This document shows, one piece after another, positions 23,224 to 32,963 of a stretch of DNA of 64,000 bases; the stretch's first letter is position 1; every line of letters starts with the position of its first letter. The stretch is from assembly GCA_934254815.1 (NCBI GenBank), contig CAKQME010000007.1, forward strand, positions 58,887 through 122,886, written 5' to 3'. Below the pieces are notes generated by a model. The model ran no database searches and was not told the DNA's origin. It saw nothing but the letters and a program-made list of their open reading frames with translations. The DNA is from an uncultured Clostridia bacterium. Lineage in GTDB: Bacteria; Bacillota; Clostridia; Christensenellales; Borkfalkiaceae. Both the position numbers and the translations under genes were made by a program.

Positions 23224-25983
23224 TTATTGCGCAAAACAAACCGCGCATTTTTTATGATATAAGTATAACGCTTTTAACGTATTTATAAGCAACGAATCCG
23301 CGCTTTTATCGTTCGCAATTATATTGCCATAGCTTAAAGCACTGCAAGAAATCGTGCAATCACCGATTTTGAACGTAACGATTTTATCCAAATCTGCGGC
23401 TCGGATACCGTCGCAATCAAAGTAATAATATCTCTCGCCGTCTATTACCTTCTCCTTCAACGCTGTCAGACTTCCGTTCACGGAGACGGAAAGAGATTCG
23501 ACGTCTACACCTTCATCGATAACGCAATACAACCGCAACGTAATTTCGGAATTAAAAATTAAAGTAATACCTTTAACTTGAACACCCACCGGTGCATTCC
23601 CGTCTATTTGAGGGACATATTCCTTAAACACAGATGTATTTATAGAATTAACAGCATCCGGAATTACCGCCTGTTCGTCGTTAAAATAAGCTTTTGCAAG
23701 CGTTGCGTAATCTTCCATCGCATCGATCACGGCTTTCGTGTTTTCGTCAACCGAAGGATTGTTCTTTGCCTGTTCCGCATACGCTTTTATGCTGTAACGG
23801 TACATTTTGCTTTGCGAACCGCCCCCGTCAACGAACTTGAACGCAACCTCTTTCGCGTAATCCTGCGCGGGAAGATAAATCGTATAACGGTAATAATATT
23901 CCGATTTAATATCTCTGTATGCAACGCGCTCCTCTCCGTTGGAAGTGGTTACGAGCATGAAAACCTCTTTCTCTGTGAGTTTATAGACGTATATGTTCAG
24001 ACCGATCCTATCCTCGACGGATAAACTCGTGCCGTAAATATTGACAAGCGTTTCATCGGCAGGCAACGTTTCTGTTTCGTCGCCGCGATAGGAATGTCCG
24101 CAAGTACACGTATAGGTCGTATATCCTTTTTCCGTCTGCGTGGGCGGCGTAATGACGCCTTCTCCGTAAACGTGTGCCTTGCCGACGTATCTGCATTCCA
24201 GAGTCATGCGTGCGGTAACCGCGTCCTCGAAATTCCATTTTTGTTCGCCGTTATACCAACCGTCGAACGTATAGTGATAGGTTTCGTCGAATGCTTTTCC
24301 TTTCGCATCGGGTGCAAACGCTTTTCCGTTTTCCGCAATCAGTTGCTGCGTTACGGTGTCGCCGTCGTGAAATTCCACGAGATTCGATCCGACGGTAAAC
24401 GTATCGAAGAGAACGTATGAGCCTTCGGCATCACAACTTCCGCCGGGATACATTTTTTTACCTTCTGCACCGCTCGCGCCGTCGACGACGCTACTTCCTA
24501 TTGCATACCCTGACAAGTCCCCGTTTTTATCCGCGAGATATTCGCCCGGTATTTCCAGATATACCCATTGATCCTGCGGAATATTCGCGGGAATCATGTA
24601 ACCGCTTTTGTTCGTCCCGTCGTCGTCCGCACCGTATAAACGAATACCTCCGTTCTCCGTATAATATGCCGATTGATCCGTAGTTAAATGCGCGTATATA
24701 CGAATGACGACTTCCCGCCATTCTCCATTTTCTTTTCTGAGCGATAATCCCTCATTCCCGAAATAAATCGTCGGAGATGCACCGATATGGTTTGTCGACA
24801 CGCTATAAATAGGAAAACCCTCAAGCGCATTAGGCGCATTTTTGCCTATATCCGACGCCGACCCCCACAGCATTGCATCATGAACCGTTAAATCTTCGCC
24901 ATAAATTTCTTTTACCTTTCTTCTGTTTGACTGCCCGCCCTCGTTGTATCCGCTTCCGTCTGCCGCTTTGAGCGTTCCGTCTGCGGGCTGCCATTTTGCG
25001 GTAAGCGTGCAGGATTTCTTAACGCCTGCGGTCAAATCGACTTTTTCACCGTTTTCATCATACCACCCAAGTAAGGTATAGCCCTCTTTTTCAACCGACG
25101 GAGGGACTATTTTTTCATTTGCGTTGACAAGTTGTTGCATAACGTTATTTCCATCACGGAAAGTAACCACGTAGGAGTTGACGGAAAACGTATCAAAGGC
25201 AATCCATGCCACGTTTGTTTTGGCGTTCGCTTCCGTCGTCCACCCTCCGCCGGCATACATTTTACCGTCGAGATCGGGCACACCCGCCGCCCCAACGCAA
25301 TTACTGCCTATGGCAAAACCGCTGAAGTATCCTTCGGTATCCGCAAGATTTTTAAGATCGTCTCCGGAAAGAGCAAGATAATACCATTGATTTTGCGGAA
25401 TATCTTTTGCAAGCATATATCCGCTGTCATTCGTGCCGTCGTCATCCGAAGAATACAATCTGACGCCGCCCTTTGCCGTATAGTATCCCGTAGAAGTATC
25501 CAAAGATAAATGCGCGTACATTCTGATTACGAGCGAATCGATTTCGTCTCCGATCTTCCTTTTTTCTACGGAATCCTTAAAAGTAAACGACGCTGTGGAA
25601 AGAGGTTCGTTTGTCGAAACGCCGTAAGTCAGATAATAATCGTTTTCCGTTACGAAATTTCTCATAAAACAAGGTGCGCCGTATCCGCCGCTCGGATCGT
25701 TTACCGCCGTTCCGCAGATTGTTTTCACGTTCCAATTCCCGGACATCCAGTTAAAATCCGTAGGAGAATTATACCCGTTAAGATCCTCTACCGTATAGGT
25801 AACGGACATATTTTTCTCGGCGTTGGCTTCCGTCAAGTTCCACACCTCTTCCCGTATTATGCCCGATCCTTCCGCATTGGCTTTTGTCGTTTTAAATACC
25901 GGGATTGCCATATTAACGATCGAAACCAATACTGCACAAAATACAGTACCCCACAATACTTTTTTACGCCAAAATTTATTCAT
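23224..25983 (-). CDS. Large InlB-repeat surface protein with KALYLYH C-terminal module
   Basis: A 919-aa secreted protein, first cistron of the operon. Signal peptide at residues about 1-38. Two beta-sandwich modules (about 55-265 and 360-520) each lead into an InlB-type repeat (VVTFRDGNN...LLGWYDENG, and LVEFHDGD...FDGWYNGEQ). A short Cys-containing bacterial repeat follows (YTTYTCTCGHSYRGDE), as seen in other Clostridia surface proteins. The last 220 residues form a module (LSVEDRIGLNIYVYKL ... LSYGNIIAN ... LKALYLYH) shared with the 825-aa protein at 54458. It lacks the GC-type anchor. GGAGG precedes ATG, with promoter and palindrome upstream. Confidence 0.85.
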   Translation of the reverse strand: MNKFWRKKVLWGTVFCAVLVSIVNMAIPVFKTTKANAEGSGIIREEVWNLTEANAEKNMSVTYTVEDLNGYNSPTDFNWMSGNWNVKTICGTAVNDPSGGYGAPCFMRNFVTENDYYLTYGVSTNEPLSTASFTFKDSVEKRKIGDEIDSLVIRMYAHLSLDTSTGYYTAKGGVRLYSSDDDGTNDSGYMLAKDIPQNQWYYLALSGDDLKNLADTEGYFSGFAIGSNCVGAAGVPDLDGKMYAGGGWTTEANAKTNVAWIAFDTFSVNSYVVTFRDGNNVMQQLVNANEKIVPPSVEKEGYTLLGWYDENGEKVDLTAGVKKSCTLTAKWQPADGTLKAADGSGYNEGGQSNRRKVKEIYGEDLTVHDAMLWGSASDIGKNAPNALEGFPIYSVSTNHIGASPTIYFGNEGLSLRKENGEWREVVIRIYAHLTTDQSAYYTENGGIRLYGADDDGTNKSGYMIPANIPQDQWVYLEIPGEYLADKNGDLSGYAIGSSVVDGASGAEGKKMYPGGSCDAEGSYVLFDTFTVGSNLVEFHDGDTVTQQLIAENGKAFAPDAKGKAFDETYHYTFDGWYNGEQKWNFEDAVTARMTLECRYVGKAHVYGEGVITPPTQTEKGYTTYTCTCGHSYRGDETETLPADETLVNIYGTSLSVEDRIGLNIYVYKLTEKEVFMLVTTSNGEERVAYRDIKSEYYYRYTIYLPAQDYAKEVAFKFVDGGGSQSKMYRYSIKAYAEQAKNNPSVDENTKAVIDAMEDYATLAKAYFNDEQAVIPDAVNSINTSVFKEYVPQIDGNAPVGVQVKGITLIFNSEITLRLYCVIDEGVDVESLSVSVNGSLTALKEKVIDGERYYYFDCDGIRAADLDKIVTFKIGDCTISCSALSYGNIIANDKSADSLLINTLKALYLYHKKCAVCFAQ

Positions 25984-26000
25984 ATTTTTCCTCCTGTCAT

Positions 26001-26014
26001 TTGCTCTAGAGCAA
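26001..26014. promoter_or_regulatory. Perfect 14-bp palindrome, candidate operator
   Basis: TTGCTCTAGAGCAA reads identically on both strands. It lies between the -10 box (26029-26034) and the GGAGG of the 919-aa surface protein gene, where a bound repressor would block initiation. The divergent AraC gene or an unlinked regulator could bind it. Confidence 0.6.
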
Positions 26015-26028
26015 TACGCTACGATAAC

Positions 26029-26058
26029 ATTATAACATTAAACCATTCTCGCAGTCAA
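26029..26058 (-). promoter_or_regulatory. Promoter of the surface-protein/ABC operon
   Basis: On the minus strand TTGACT (26053-26058), an 18-base spacer and a perfect TATAAT (26029-26034) lie 46 bases before the start codon. It would drive the 12-kb operon ending at the terminator at 13496. Confidence 0.75.
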
Positions 26059-26122
26059 TGTCCCTGTTATACCGCAGAGTACCCTAATTGTACTTTTTAT
26101 TAAAAACAGAAAAAACATCTGC

Positions 26123-26150
26123 TTGACATATCTTTGTATTTTGTTATAAT
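26123..26150 (+). promoter_or_regulatory. Promoter of the AraC-family regulator
   Basis: Perfect TTGACA (26123-26128) and perfect TATAAT (26145-26150) with a 16-base spacer, 30 bases before the start. It is divergent from the surface-protein promoter, leaving only about 65 bases between the two -35 boxes. Confidence 0.85.
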
Positions 26151-26179
26151 ATAAGTAACATCCGTCATGGAGAATTCAA

Positions 26180-27037
26180 ATGAAACCTACCGTTATCGAC
26201 ACGTCTTTCTTTTTACCGAACCAACAATTTTTCACTCAATCAATCGGCTACACGGAAACTCTTTTGCATACGCACACTTTTTTCGAAGTGTTCATAGTCG
26301 ACTCAGGAGATGCCATCCACCTCATTAACGGAAAAAACGAGAAAATTACACAGAACGAACTGGTTTTTCTTCGGCCGGGAGATATTCACACATTCAAGTA
26401 TGGACCCCAAAACAGTTTTTATCATACAGATATTCTTTTTACGGAAAAACTTTTTGCAGAAATAAACAATTTTCTTTCATGCGAAAAGCTAAACGATTTC
26501 TTAAATTCTCCCATGCCTTTTTCCATAAAGTTGAACACGAGCGAAGTCAGAATTATTCACGATTACATTAACAAAATTAATATAATCCCAGATAACGACA
26601 ACGATAAAAAATCGTTAATTTTATCTTTTCTTACCTTTTTATTTTCGTACGTTATTTCAATCAACGTAACAGACAATAAAAAGAAGGGCTATCCGTACTG
26701 GCTTACGCAACTGTTGTCGATTTTAGATTCGAGCGATTCTTTAAGAAAATCAAAACAAGAAATATTCGCTCTTCTGGATAATTTCACCTACAATGAAGCG
26801 TATATCAGCCGTGTATTTTCACAATATACGGGAATGACGATAACTCAATATATCAATCAGGTGCGGTTTTCCACTGCATACACGCTGCTGGTTTCAACCG
26901 ATATGTCTATCTCAGACATCCTTGAATATATCAATATCGACGGAAAACCTTACTTTTACAGAGAATTTAAAAAAAGATATCATACCACGCCGATCGAACT
27001 AAGAAAATCGTCCGCGTCAAATAATTCAAAAGATTAA
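26180..27037 (+). CDS. AraC-family transcriptional regulator
   Basis: A 285-aa regulator. The N-terminal cupin-like sensor domain has the usual His-rich core LHTHTFFEVFIVDSGDAIHLINGK and FLRPGDIHTFKYG, which binds a sugar in this family. The C-terminal pair of helix-turn-helices shows YNEAYISRVFSQYTGMTIT and ISDILEYINIDGKPYFYREF, ending in the family pattern YHTTPIELRK. GGAG precedes ATG. It is transcribed away from the transporter operon and converges, seven bases apart, with the GH106-like gene. Its location suggests that it controls one or both flanking operons in response to the imported sugar. Confidence 0.95.
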   Translation: MKPTVIDTSFFLPNQQFFTQSIGYTETLLHTHTFFEVFIVDSGDAIHLINGKNEKITQNELVFLRPGDIHTFKYGPQNSFYHTDILFTEKLFAEINNFLSCEKLNDFLNSPMPFSIKLNTSEVRIIHDYINKINIIPDNDNDKKSLILSFLTFLFSYVISINVTDNKKKGYPYWLTQLLSILDSSDSLRKSKQEIFALLDNFTYNEAYISRVFSQYTGMTITQYINQVRFSTAYTLLVSTDMSISDILEYINIDGKPYFYREFKKRYHTTPIELRKSSASNNSKD

Positions 27038-27044
27038 AGCGAAT

Positions 27045-29921
27045 TTATTTGATTCGATGAAGAACAAACGATATACCCTGTTCGGTTAACACGTAACTAT
27101 CCGTGCGGTTTTCTCCTTCGCTTATCCAAGCCTCCGGACCGTAAGCGTACTGCGGATAGGGGACGAGATGGTGCGGTCCGAAGGTGTTTCTTCTCGTACA
27201 TTCCAAAATAATTACCAATTCGCCGTTTAAATTTATCACTTTTTTATATGGCGGAAAAGCTATTATTTTATCATTTTTCCCATCGGATATATGCACGTCC
27301 GCCCCATGTAATTCATTTAGCCGAACCAAAACGTTTCCGTCGGTTATTCCTGTCCGGAATGATATGGGACCTCCGTAAAACGGCATTCCCTGCCGCTCTA
27401 TATGCAGCGTAGAAATTCTCTCGGGCAACGCACAGATAGCAGAAGGCAATTCAACTCCGAATTGTCCGAGTACGTAAACGGCCTCAAGATTTGTACTCCG
27501 GCAAAAATCGACTTCAACGGAAATTATATTTTCGCCTTTTCTTATTTTGGCCGAAAACAATTTAAAACATTTATCCACCCAATATTTATCGGTCATCACC
27601 GCCCGCTTTCCGTTTACGAATAAACAATCGTATTCGGCGGCTATATCAACGTTTATATCGATTTTTGAGTAGAATTTGTATTCAAGTCTGATTTTTTCAA
27701 ACGTTTTTTCTTTATCTTCGTTATATTTTTTTGCATACCACGGTTGAATCATTTCTCCGCCGCGAGGCACCAACCCATATTCTTGCCGCAATCTTCTGTC
27801 CAACAACAATACGTCTGTTTCCACGGTAGCAAATTTATCGTTATTTTCACGGAAACAATTCACTCTATCGAGGACGAGAACGTTGGGTTCCATCAGGTTA
27901 TACGGCAACCGCTCATCTATGTTTACAACATCGACCGATTCGGATTTTATTATCGGATTTTTCGCGTCATCTTCTCTCAAAAGAAAAATTTTCATTTCTC
28001 CTGCCTCAAACGATAAATGAGAAAGATCGGCTTCACCCATAGAAATAAAATCAACCATATTCCACTCTTCGGCGCAGAATGTCGACAAATTTTTATTCAG
28101 TTCGACTGCGCCCGAAGTTTTTTCGTTCTCGCTTAAATTCATTAAAAACAAAAACGTATCGCCTGAAAGTCGTCTTACCGCCGAAGCAATTCCCTGCGGT
28201 GCCAACAGCACTTCCCCTTTGGGTAAATCTTCTATTTTATCTGTAATTTTTCCGCCGACGTTCGTAAATTTATCCAGTAATTCTTGCGTCGTTTCTCGTA
28301 CAGACAGCCATTCCGGCAACAATACCGAACGATATTTTTTCAACCCGATTTTAAGATACGCTCCTTTTTCATCACGCCCCGCGCACCCGTATTTATTCAA
28401 CAAATCCTCATCGCCGTAATCAAATTCCAACTGCGCGTCAATCAAATCAAGACACTGACGTTGAAACTTTTCATTTAAGGAAATTGCAGACTTATCCGTT
28501 GCCTGAAAATTCTTTTGCCAGCCTTTATGCACTTTTCGCCACATATTATCAACGGGATGAATTACAAGAATTTCGGATTGTCGTTCCCCCTCCGATAATA
28601 CGATATTTATTCTCCCGAAATAAGTTTCAAGTTCCTTCCAATCGCGATACCACGCATTCTGATGCAAAATACTTGCAGGATAGTCGCGTTTTGCCTCTCC
28701 TTTCATAGAATACCACGACAGATGCGGACACCGTAAATTTACGCCAAACAAAGCCTGCCAATCGCCGATTCTCTTATATTCGTTTAACGACATATCCCAT
28801 CCGGTGCAGCCGTACATTTCACTCAGAACAAACGGCTTATTAAATTGTCGCGCAACGGAAGCGCAATGAATCGCAACCCAATAACAGCTGTTATGCGCAC
28901 TCAGATTATCCATACCGGGATAATCCATATACCAATAAAAACGCATCATCGAACCCGATACGGCAGTCTGAAAATCAAGGGTGTCCTCGTGCAGAATATG
29001 CCCGGTAAATTTCAATCCGAGTTCTTTGCATTTTTCCTTATATTTTTCGGCAAAATTTTCGGTGAACAAGTCGTCTAAGACGTCTACGTATTTTGCCGCC
29101 GTAGTATTTTCGGTTTCTCCGCATCTGAAATAATATATTTCAGGTATACAAAGTTTTTCGCCGTATTTATTTTGATACGCATTAAAAAGTTCTCCCGTAT
29201 AAGGAGTCATATTATCTTTATTTTTATTTGAAATTCCAAACCCGGAAAACGCTGCGCCTCTATGTGGTTCGTCGGTAAATATACCGAGGATTTCTTTCCC
29301 GAACATATCGCCGCATTTCTCTTTGTATTTGTCGTGAGTGCTTTGTAAAAACGCCTCCGTCGCTTTCGGATTCATCGTGTCAAGATAAGTCGTGCCGTTA
29401 TAAAAAGCACTCTCATCCATAAGTTCTTCGGCATAAACTTTATAATCATATCCGTCAGGCGTTTCATTTTTTGCATTTATTTCAAGAACGTCTTTTATTT
29501 TGCCGTTTTCAAATAAAACCGCATAACGGCGTAATATTCCCACAACGTTTTTTAACTTCAATGCTTGTTCATCGTCATCGTACTCGGAAATAAAACGCAA
29601 CCTGAAATCTCGGTTTTTCGTAACCAAACCGCCGCAGGTTCCGCTAGGCCATCTGTCCTCGTCATACAACCAGGCTTCCATATTTTGTTCTTTTCCGTAT
29701 TTAGCGCATGAACGAATAAGCGAAAACCATTTTTCGCCAAGATATTCCGTTATTAAGCCCGTACGCGAATGCATAAAGAAACCGCCGAACCCCATCTCTT
29801 TCATTATATCGATCTGTCGATGAAGTTCCGCTTCGTCAAGATCACCGTTCCACGACCAGAAAGGCTTTCCTCGATATTTTGGCTCCGGATTTTGAAGTCT
29901 TTTTTCAAGTATCTCGTTCAT
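27045..29921 (-). CDS. GH106-like putative alpha-L-rhamnosidase
   Basis: A 958-aa protein without a signal peptide. The N-terminus reads KYRGKPFWSWNGDLDEAELHRQID, MGFGGFFMHSRTGL and MEAWLYDEDRWPSG, the diagnostic start of the large GH106-like/uncharacterised glycosidase group with a TIM barrel and GH2-like beta domains. FTGHILHEDTL and FVLSEMYGCTGWDMS hold candidate catalytic Glu residues. A C-terminal galactose-binding-like domain ends the chain. ATG 29921 is preferred because GAGG stands eight bases before it; an ATG 21 bases upstream has no such site. It is the last gene of an operon with GH1 and GH78-like enzymes, which points to a rhamnose- and glucose-containing substrate. Confidence 0.75.
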   Translation of the reverse strand: MNEILEKRLQNPEPKYRGKPFWSWNGDLDEAELHRQIDIMKEMGFGGFFMHSRTGLITEYLGEKWFSLIRSCAKYGKEQNMEAWLYDEDRWPSGTCGGLVTKNRDFRLRFISEYDDDEQALKLKNVVGILRRYAVLFENGKIKDVLEINAKNETPDGYDYKVYAEELMDESAFYNGTTYLDTMNPKATEAFLQSTHDKYKEKCGDMFGKEILGIFTDEPHRGAAFSGFGISNKNKDNMTPYTGELFNAYQNKYGEKLCIPEIYYFRCGETENTTAAKYVDVLDDLFTENFAEKYKEKCKELGLKFTGHILHEDTLDFQTAVSGSMMRFYWYMDYPGMDNLSAHNSCYWVAIHCASVARQFNKPFVLSEMYGCTGWDMSLNEYKRIGDWQALFGVNLRCPHLSWYSMKGEAKRDYPASILHQNAWYRDWKELETYFGRINIVLSEGERQSEILVIHPVDNMWRKVHKGWQKNFQATDKSAISLNEKFQRQCLDLIDAQLEFDYGDEDLLNKYGCAGRDEKGAYLKIGLKKYRSVLLPEWLSVRETTQELLDKFTNVGGKITDKIEDLPKGEVLLAPQGIASAVRRLSGDTFLFLMNLSENEKTSGAVELNKNLSTFCAEEWNMVDFISMGEADLSHLSFEAGEMKIFLLREDDAKNPIIKSESVDVVNIDERLPYNLMEPNVLVLDRVNCFRENNDKFATVETDVLLLDRRLRQEYGLVPRGGEMIQPWYAKKYNEDKEKTFEKIRLEYKFYSKIDINVDIAAEYDCLFVNGKRAVMTDKYWVDKCFKLFSAKIRKGENIISVEVDFCRSTNLEAVYVLGQFGVELPSAICALPERISTLHIERQGMPFYGGPISFRTGITDGNVLVRLNELHGADVHISDGKNDKIIAFPPYKKVINLNGELVIILECTRRNTFGPHHLVPYPQYAYGPEAWISEGENRTDSYVLTEQGISFVLHRIK

Positions 29922-29947
29922 TTTGCATGCCTCATTTTTCATACGGA

Positions 29948-31297
29948 CTATTCAGTGAGCAATCTGTTATTTTTTATTATATCACTGTATTCAAACGCGC
30001 TCTTTTTTAAAGTCCTTTTTTGTGTGATTCTGTCATTCGATACGATCCCAAACCGAAACTTATATCCTGCGGTCCACTCGAAATTATCAATAAGCGTCCA
30101 TAAATAATACCCGCGGGCGTCTATCCCTTCCTCGATCGCTTTGTGAATCCACTTCAAAAAACCCTTTACGTAACGAATTCTGAACTCGTCGCATATTTCC
30201 CCGTTGACCGATTTTTCTCCGTCATCACGACAACCGTTTTCGGTAATTATGATAGGTATATCTACCTTGTAATCGTTCTTTAAAATGCGCAACGCATCGT
30301 ATACGCTTTTTGGATAAAATTCTTCTCCCGTATCCGCAAAGTTTCCTCCTGCGTTTATAATTTTCTTTTTTATCGCTTCGGAATCTTTAGATACTACCAC
30401 ACGGTTATAACAGTTTAAGCCAAAAAAATCAAGTTTTTGCCCAATGTATTTAAAATCCTCCGGTTCAATCTCGGGAAGAGTTCCGTCATCACTCATTTTC
30501 TTAAGAATATAATCGGTATAACCGCCGTTAAAAATAGGATTCAGGAAAAATCGGTATGACTCTTCATTTTCCTTTTCAGCCAAAGCCACGTCATCGGGAT
30601 TATCATCGCGCGCCGGATGTCTGTGCCAAATATCAATAACAATCCCTATCTTACTTTTTTGTAATGATAGCGAGCGAAATCGCTCCACCGCTTTCCCGTG
30701 AGCAAGCAATGCGTTATGGCAGGCTTGCTTACCGAACCTATCCGAATTTTTGCCGGGCGCAAACGCTCCGCAACCATATCCGACGTATATAGCAATTGGT
30801 TCATTCAGCGTTGAAAATAACGGCACCCTGTCTGCATAACGGCGAAATATAGTTTCAGAATACTCCGCAAACCAATCCGAGCAGTTTCTGTTAAGCCACC
30901 CGCCACGATCTTCCAATGACTGCGGCAGATCCCAGTGATATAACGTAGCATTCGGCATAATGCCGTTTTTCAGCAATTCGTCAATCATTCTGTCGTAGAA
31001 GTCAAGACCTTTATAATTTATATTTCCCGTACCGTCGGGAAAAATCCGCGGCCACGAAAAAGAAAAACGAAACGAATTTACACCGATTTCCTTTGCCAAT
31101 TTGATATCACCCTTATAGTGATGATAAAAATCACAAGACACGTCGGGAGTTGAGCCGTCTAAAATTTTCCCGGGAATACGAGAAAACGTGTCCCAGATCG
31201 AATCTCCGCGCCCATCTTCTCGTGCGGCACCTTCGATTTGTCCGGCACTCGTAGCCAATCCCCATTGGAAATTGTCAGGAAATTTCAGTTCTCGCAT
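29948..31297 (-). CDS. GH1 beta-glucosidase
   Basis: A 449-aa retaining beta-glycosidase of family 1 that hydrolyses terminal beta-glucosides, or 6-phospho-beta-glucosides. The signature N-terminus FPDNFQWGLATSAGQIEGA, the acid/base E166 in TLNEP, and the nucleophile E353 in ITENG are all present, as is LWTLIDNFEWTAGYKFRFGI. No signal peptide, so it is cytoplasmic. I see no phosphate-binding pattern that would decide for 6-phospho substrates, and the cluster has an ABC importer rather than a PTS. Its start overlaps the end of the GH78-like gene by 13 bases. Confidence 0.95.
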   Translation of the reverse strand: MRELKFPDNFQWGLATSAGQIEGAAREDGRGDSIWDTFSRIPGKILDGSTPDVSCDFYHHYKGDIKLAKEIGVNSFRFSFSWPRIFPDGTGNINYKGLDFYDRMIDELLKNGIMPNATLYHWDLPQSLEDRGGWLNRNCSDWFAEYSETIFRRYADRVPLFSTLNEPIAIYVGYGCGAFAPGKNSDRFGKQACHNALLAHGKAVERFRSLSLQKSKIGIVIDIWHRHPARDDNPDDVALAEKENEESYRFFLNPIFNGGYTDYILKKMSDDGTLPEIEPEDFKYIGQKLDFFGLNCYNRVVVSKDSEAIKKKIINAGGNFADTGEEFYPKSVYDALRILKNDYKVDIPIIITENGCRDDGEKSVNGEICDEFRIRYVKGFLKWIHKAIEEGIDARGYYLWTLIDNFEWTAGYKFRFGIVSNDRITQKRTLKKSAFEYSDIIKNNRLLTE

Positions 31298-32922
31298 ATT
31301 TTCGTTATAAACCTCACGTTTTTTGTTTGTTCCGTTATGACCGTTACACCTTGCGGTACAGTCACTTCGGCAAGAGTAAAATCTCGATTTTTTTTCAGAT
31401 AAATTTTAATTTCGCCGTAGGGAGTCGGAATATGACCTTCGGCATATTGCAACCCACAAAGATTTGGCGATACTAAAATTTTTTTGTACCCCGGCTCAAG
31501 AATTTTTATTCCCAAAATATACTTAACTACAAACGGAATCGGCGATGCGCTCCAACCGTGGCACAAACTCCTTCTTAGTCCTTTAAAGCAAAACATACCG
31601 TAATCTGCGTGAAAATCTTTTTTCGCAGGATCGGGAATTTCATCAAGCCGAATACTGTTTTTAGCCCAGGGCATTTTAAATTCTTCCCAGAACGTTGTAG
31701 CCCCAAGATCGAGCATCGCCCCATAATATTCTTTTATAAGGCGCACAGCCTGTACCCCTTCTTTCTTCTCAGACATAGCCGAAAAAATATAATAACTCAT
31801 AAAGACAGTTAAATCGTCGGCTACAATCTGATAAGGATTAAAACAATAATCGTTTGATTTACACCCCAGGGCATATATTGCACGAATCTGAATTTTCCCG
31901 CCGTCATCCGCATCTCCCCGTATTTTAGATGCGATGCCATCCGTTTTCGCTTTATCTATCCCAATCGCCCCGGACAATGCACCTATTTTATCAAAAACGT
32001 ATTTCGCTACTGCGTAAACGCCCGCCCTGCTCGCTTCCGTACGATAAGTGTCAAGATCAAAAAAATATGCGTCTTCAACTCCGTCGAAATGCATATCACC
32101 GTTATCGTCAATACAAGAAACAAAAAGATCTATCAATCCCTTGACATAACATTCATTTTCTTTAAGAAAAGTTACGTCTCCGGTATACATATAATAATCG
32201 ATCAACGCCATAATCCACCAAAGGGAATATATAGGTATACCATTCATAAACGCAGGCAAGGGTGTTTGTTCTCGCAAAAATCTCAATGAATTACGCACTG
32301 TGTCCTCTGCATCAAACAAAGACAAAGTGCCAAGCATTTGCACGTGCAAATCTCCTCCCCATACAAGGCGGTCTCGCTTTATGCCATCCCACAACATTCC
32401 GTTCCTTTGACATAATTCCAACGTATATGCAGAAGTTTCAAATATATCATTCAAGCGATTGTCGCTGCAAAAAAAATAGCCATTTCGTTTCGTTTCTGCA
32501 AGAAAAGCAGCCGCCACTATACTTTTTATTTGTAAACTTCCACACAACACGTCCAATCTCACAAAACGAAAACCGCTTTGACCGAACGTTAAATCCGAAT
32601 AATCAACTAGCGGTTCGGTAAAATCACGAGGAGAATGATCGTTAGAGGCGTTATTTTGCCCGATATCGGCACAACATTCACTCACAGATTCTCCAAAGCG
32701 GATTCGAACCAAGCCCGCCTCCGAACGATACGTTAAAATCCTGACTCCGCCACATAATTCCCTGCCGAAATCAAGAATAACAAACGAACCGCGTGTAAGA
32801 GTAGCATACTCCGTCTCATTTAGTCCTATTTGCAAATACGTGCGTTCTTTTACTAATAATCCCGACTTTCCCACGTTTTTGCTATCTATTATTCGTTTAG
32901 GGTACAAATACTCTCTGTCCAT
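31285..32922 (-). CDS. GH78-like alpha-L-rhamnosidase, compact form
   Basis: A 545-aa cytoplasmic enzyme with a short beta-sandwich (FVILDFGRELCGGVRI), then an (alpha/alpha)6 barrel carrying the family signature DGIKRDRLVWGGDLHVQ, in which the Asp and Arg residues form the inverting active site. The C-terminal beta domain ends IPTPYGEIKIYLKK. Members of family 78 are usually 600-1000 aa, so this is a short member, but the core is complete and the frame is unbroken. GGAG precedes the ATG. It is the first gene of the operon with GH1 and GH106-like enzymes. Confidence 0.85.
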   Translation of the reverse strand: MDREYLYPKRIIDSKNVGKSGLLVKERTYLQIGLNETEYATLTRGSFVILDFGRELCGGVRILTYRSEAGLVRIRFGESVSECCADIGQNNASNDHSPRDFTEPLVDYSDLTFGQSGFRFVRLDVLCGSLQIKSIVAAAFLAETKRNGYFFCSDNRLNDIFETSAYTLELCQRNGMLWDGIKRDRLVWGGDLHVQMLGTLSLFDAEDTVRNSLRFLREQTPLPAFMNGIPIYSLWWIMALIDYYMYTGDVTFLKENECYVKGLIDLFVSCIDDNGDMHFDGVEDAYFFDLDTYRTEASRAGVYAVAKYVFDKIGALSGAIGIDKAKTDGIASKIRGDADDGGKIQIRAIYALGCKSNDYCFNPYQIVADDLTVFMSYYIFSAMSEKKEGVQAVRLIKEYYGAMLDLGATTFWEEFKMPWAKNSIRLDEIPDPAKKDFHADYGMFCFKGLRRSLCHGWSASPIPFVVKYILGIKILEPGYKKILVSPNLCGLQYAEGHIPTPYGEIKIYLKKNRDFTLAEVTVPQGVTVITEQTKNVRFITKICEN

Positions 32923-32963
32923 TAAAATTCTCCGCCGTATAGAGTAAAACTGTATTTTTCTTA

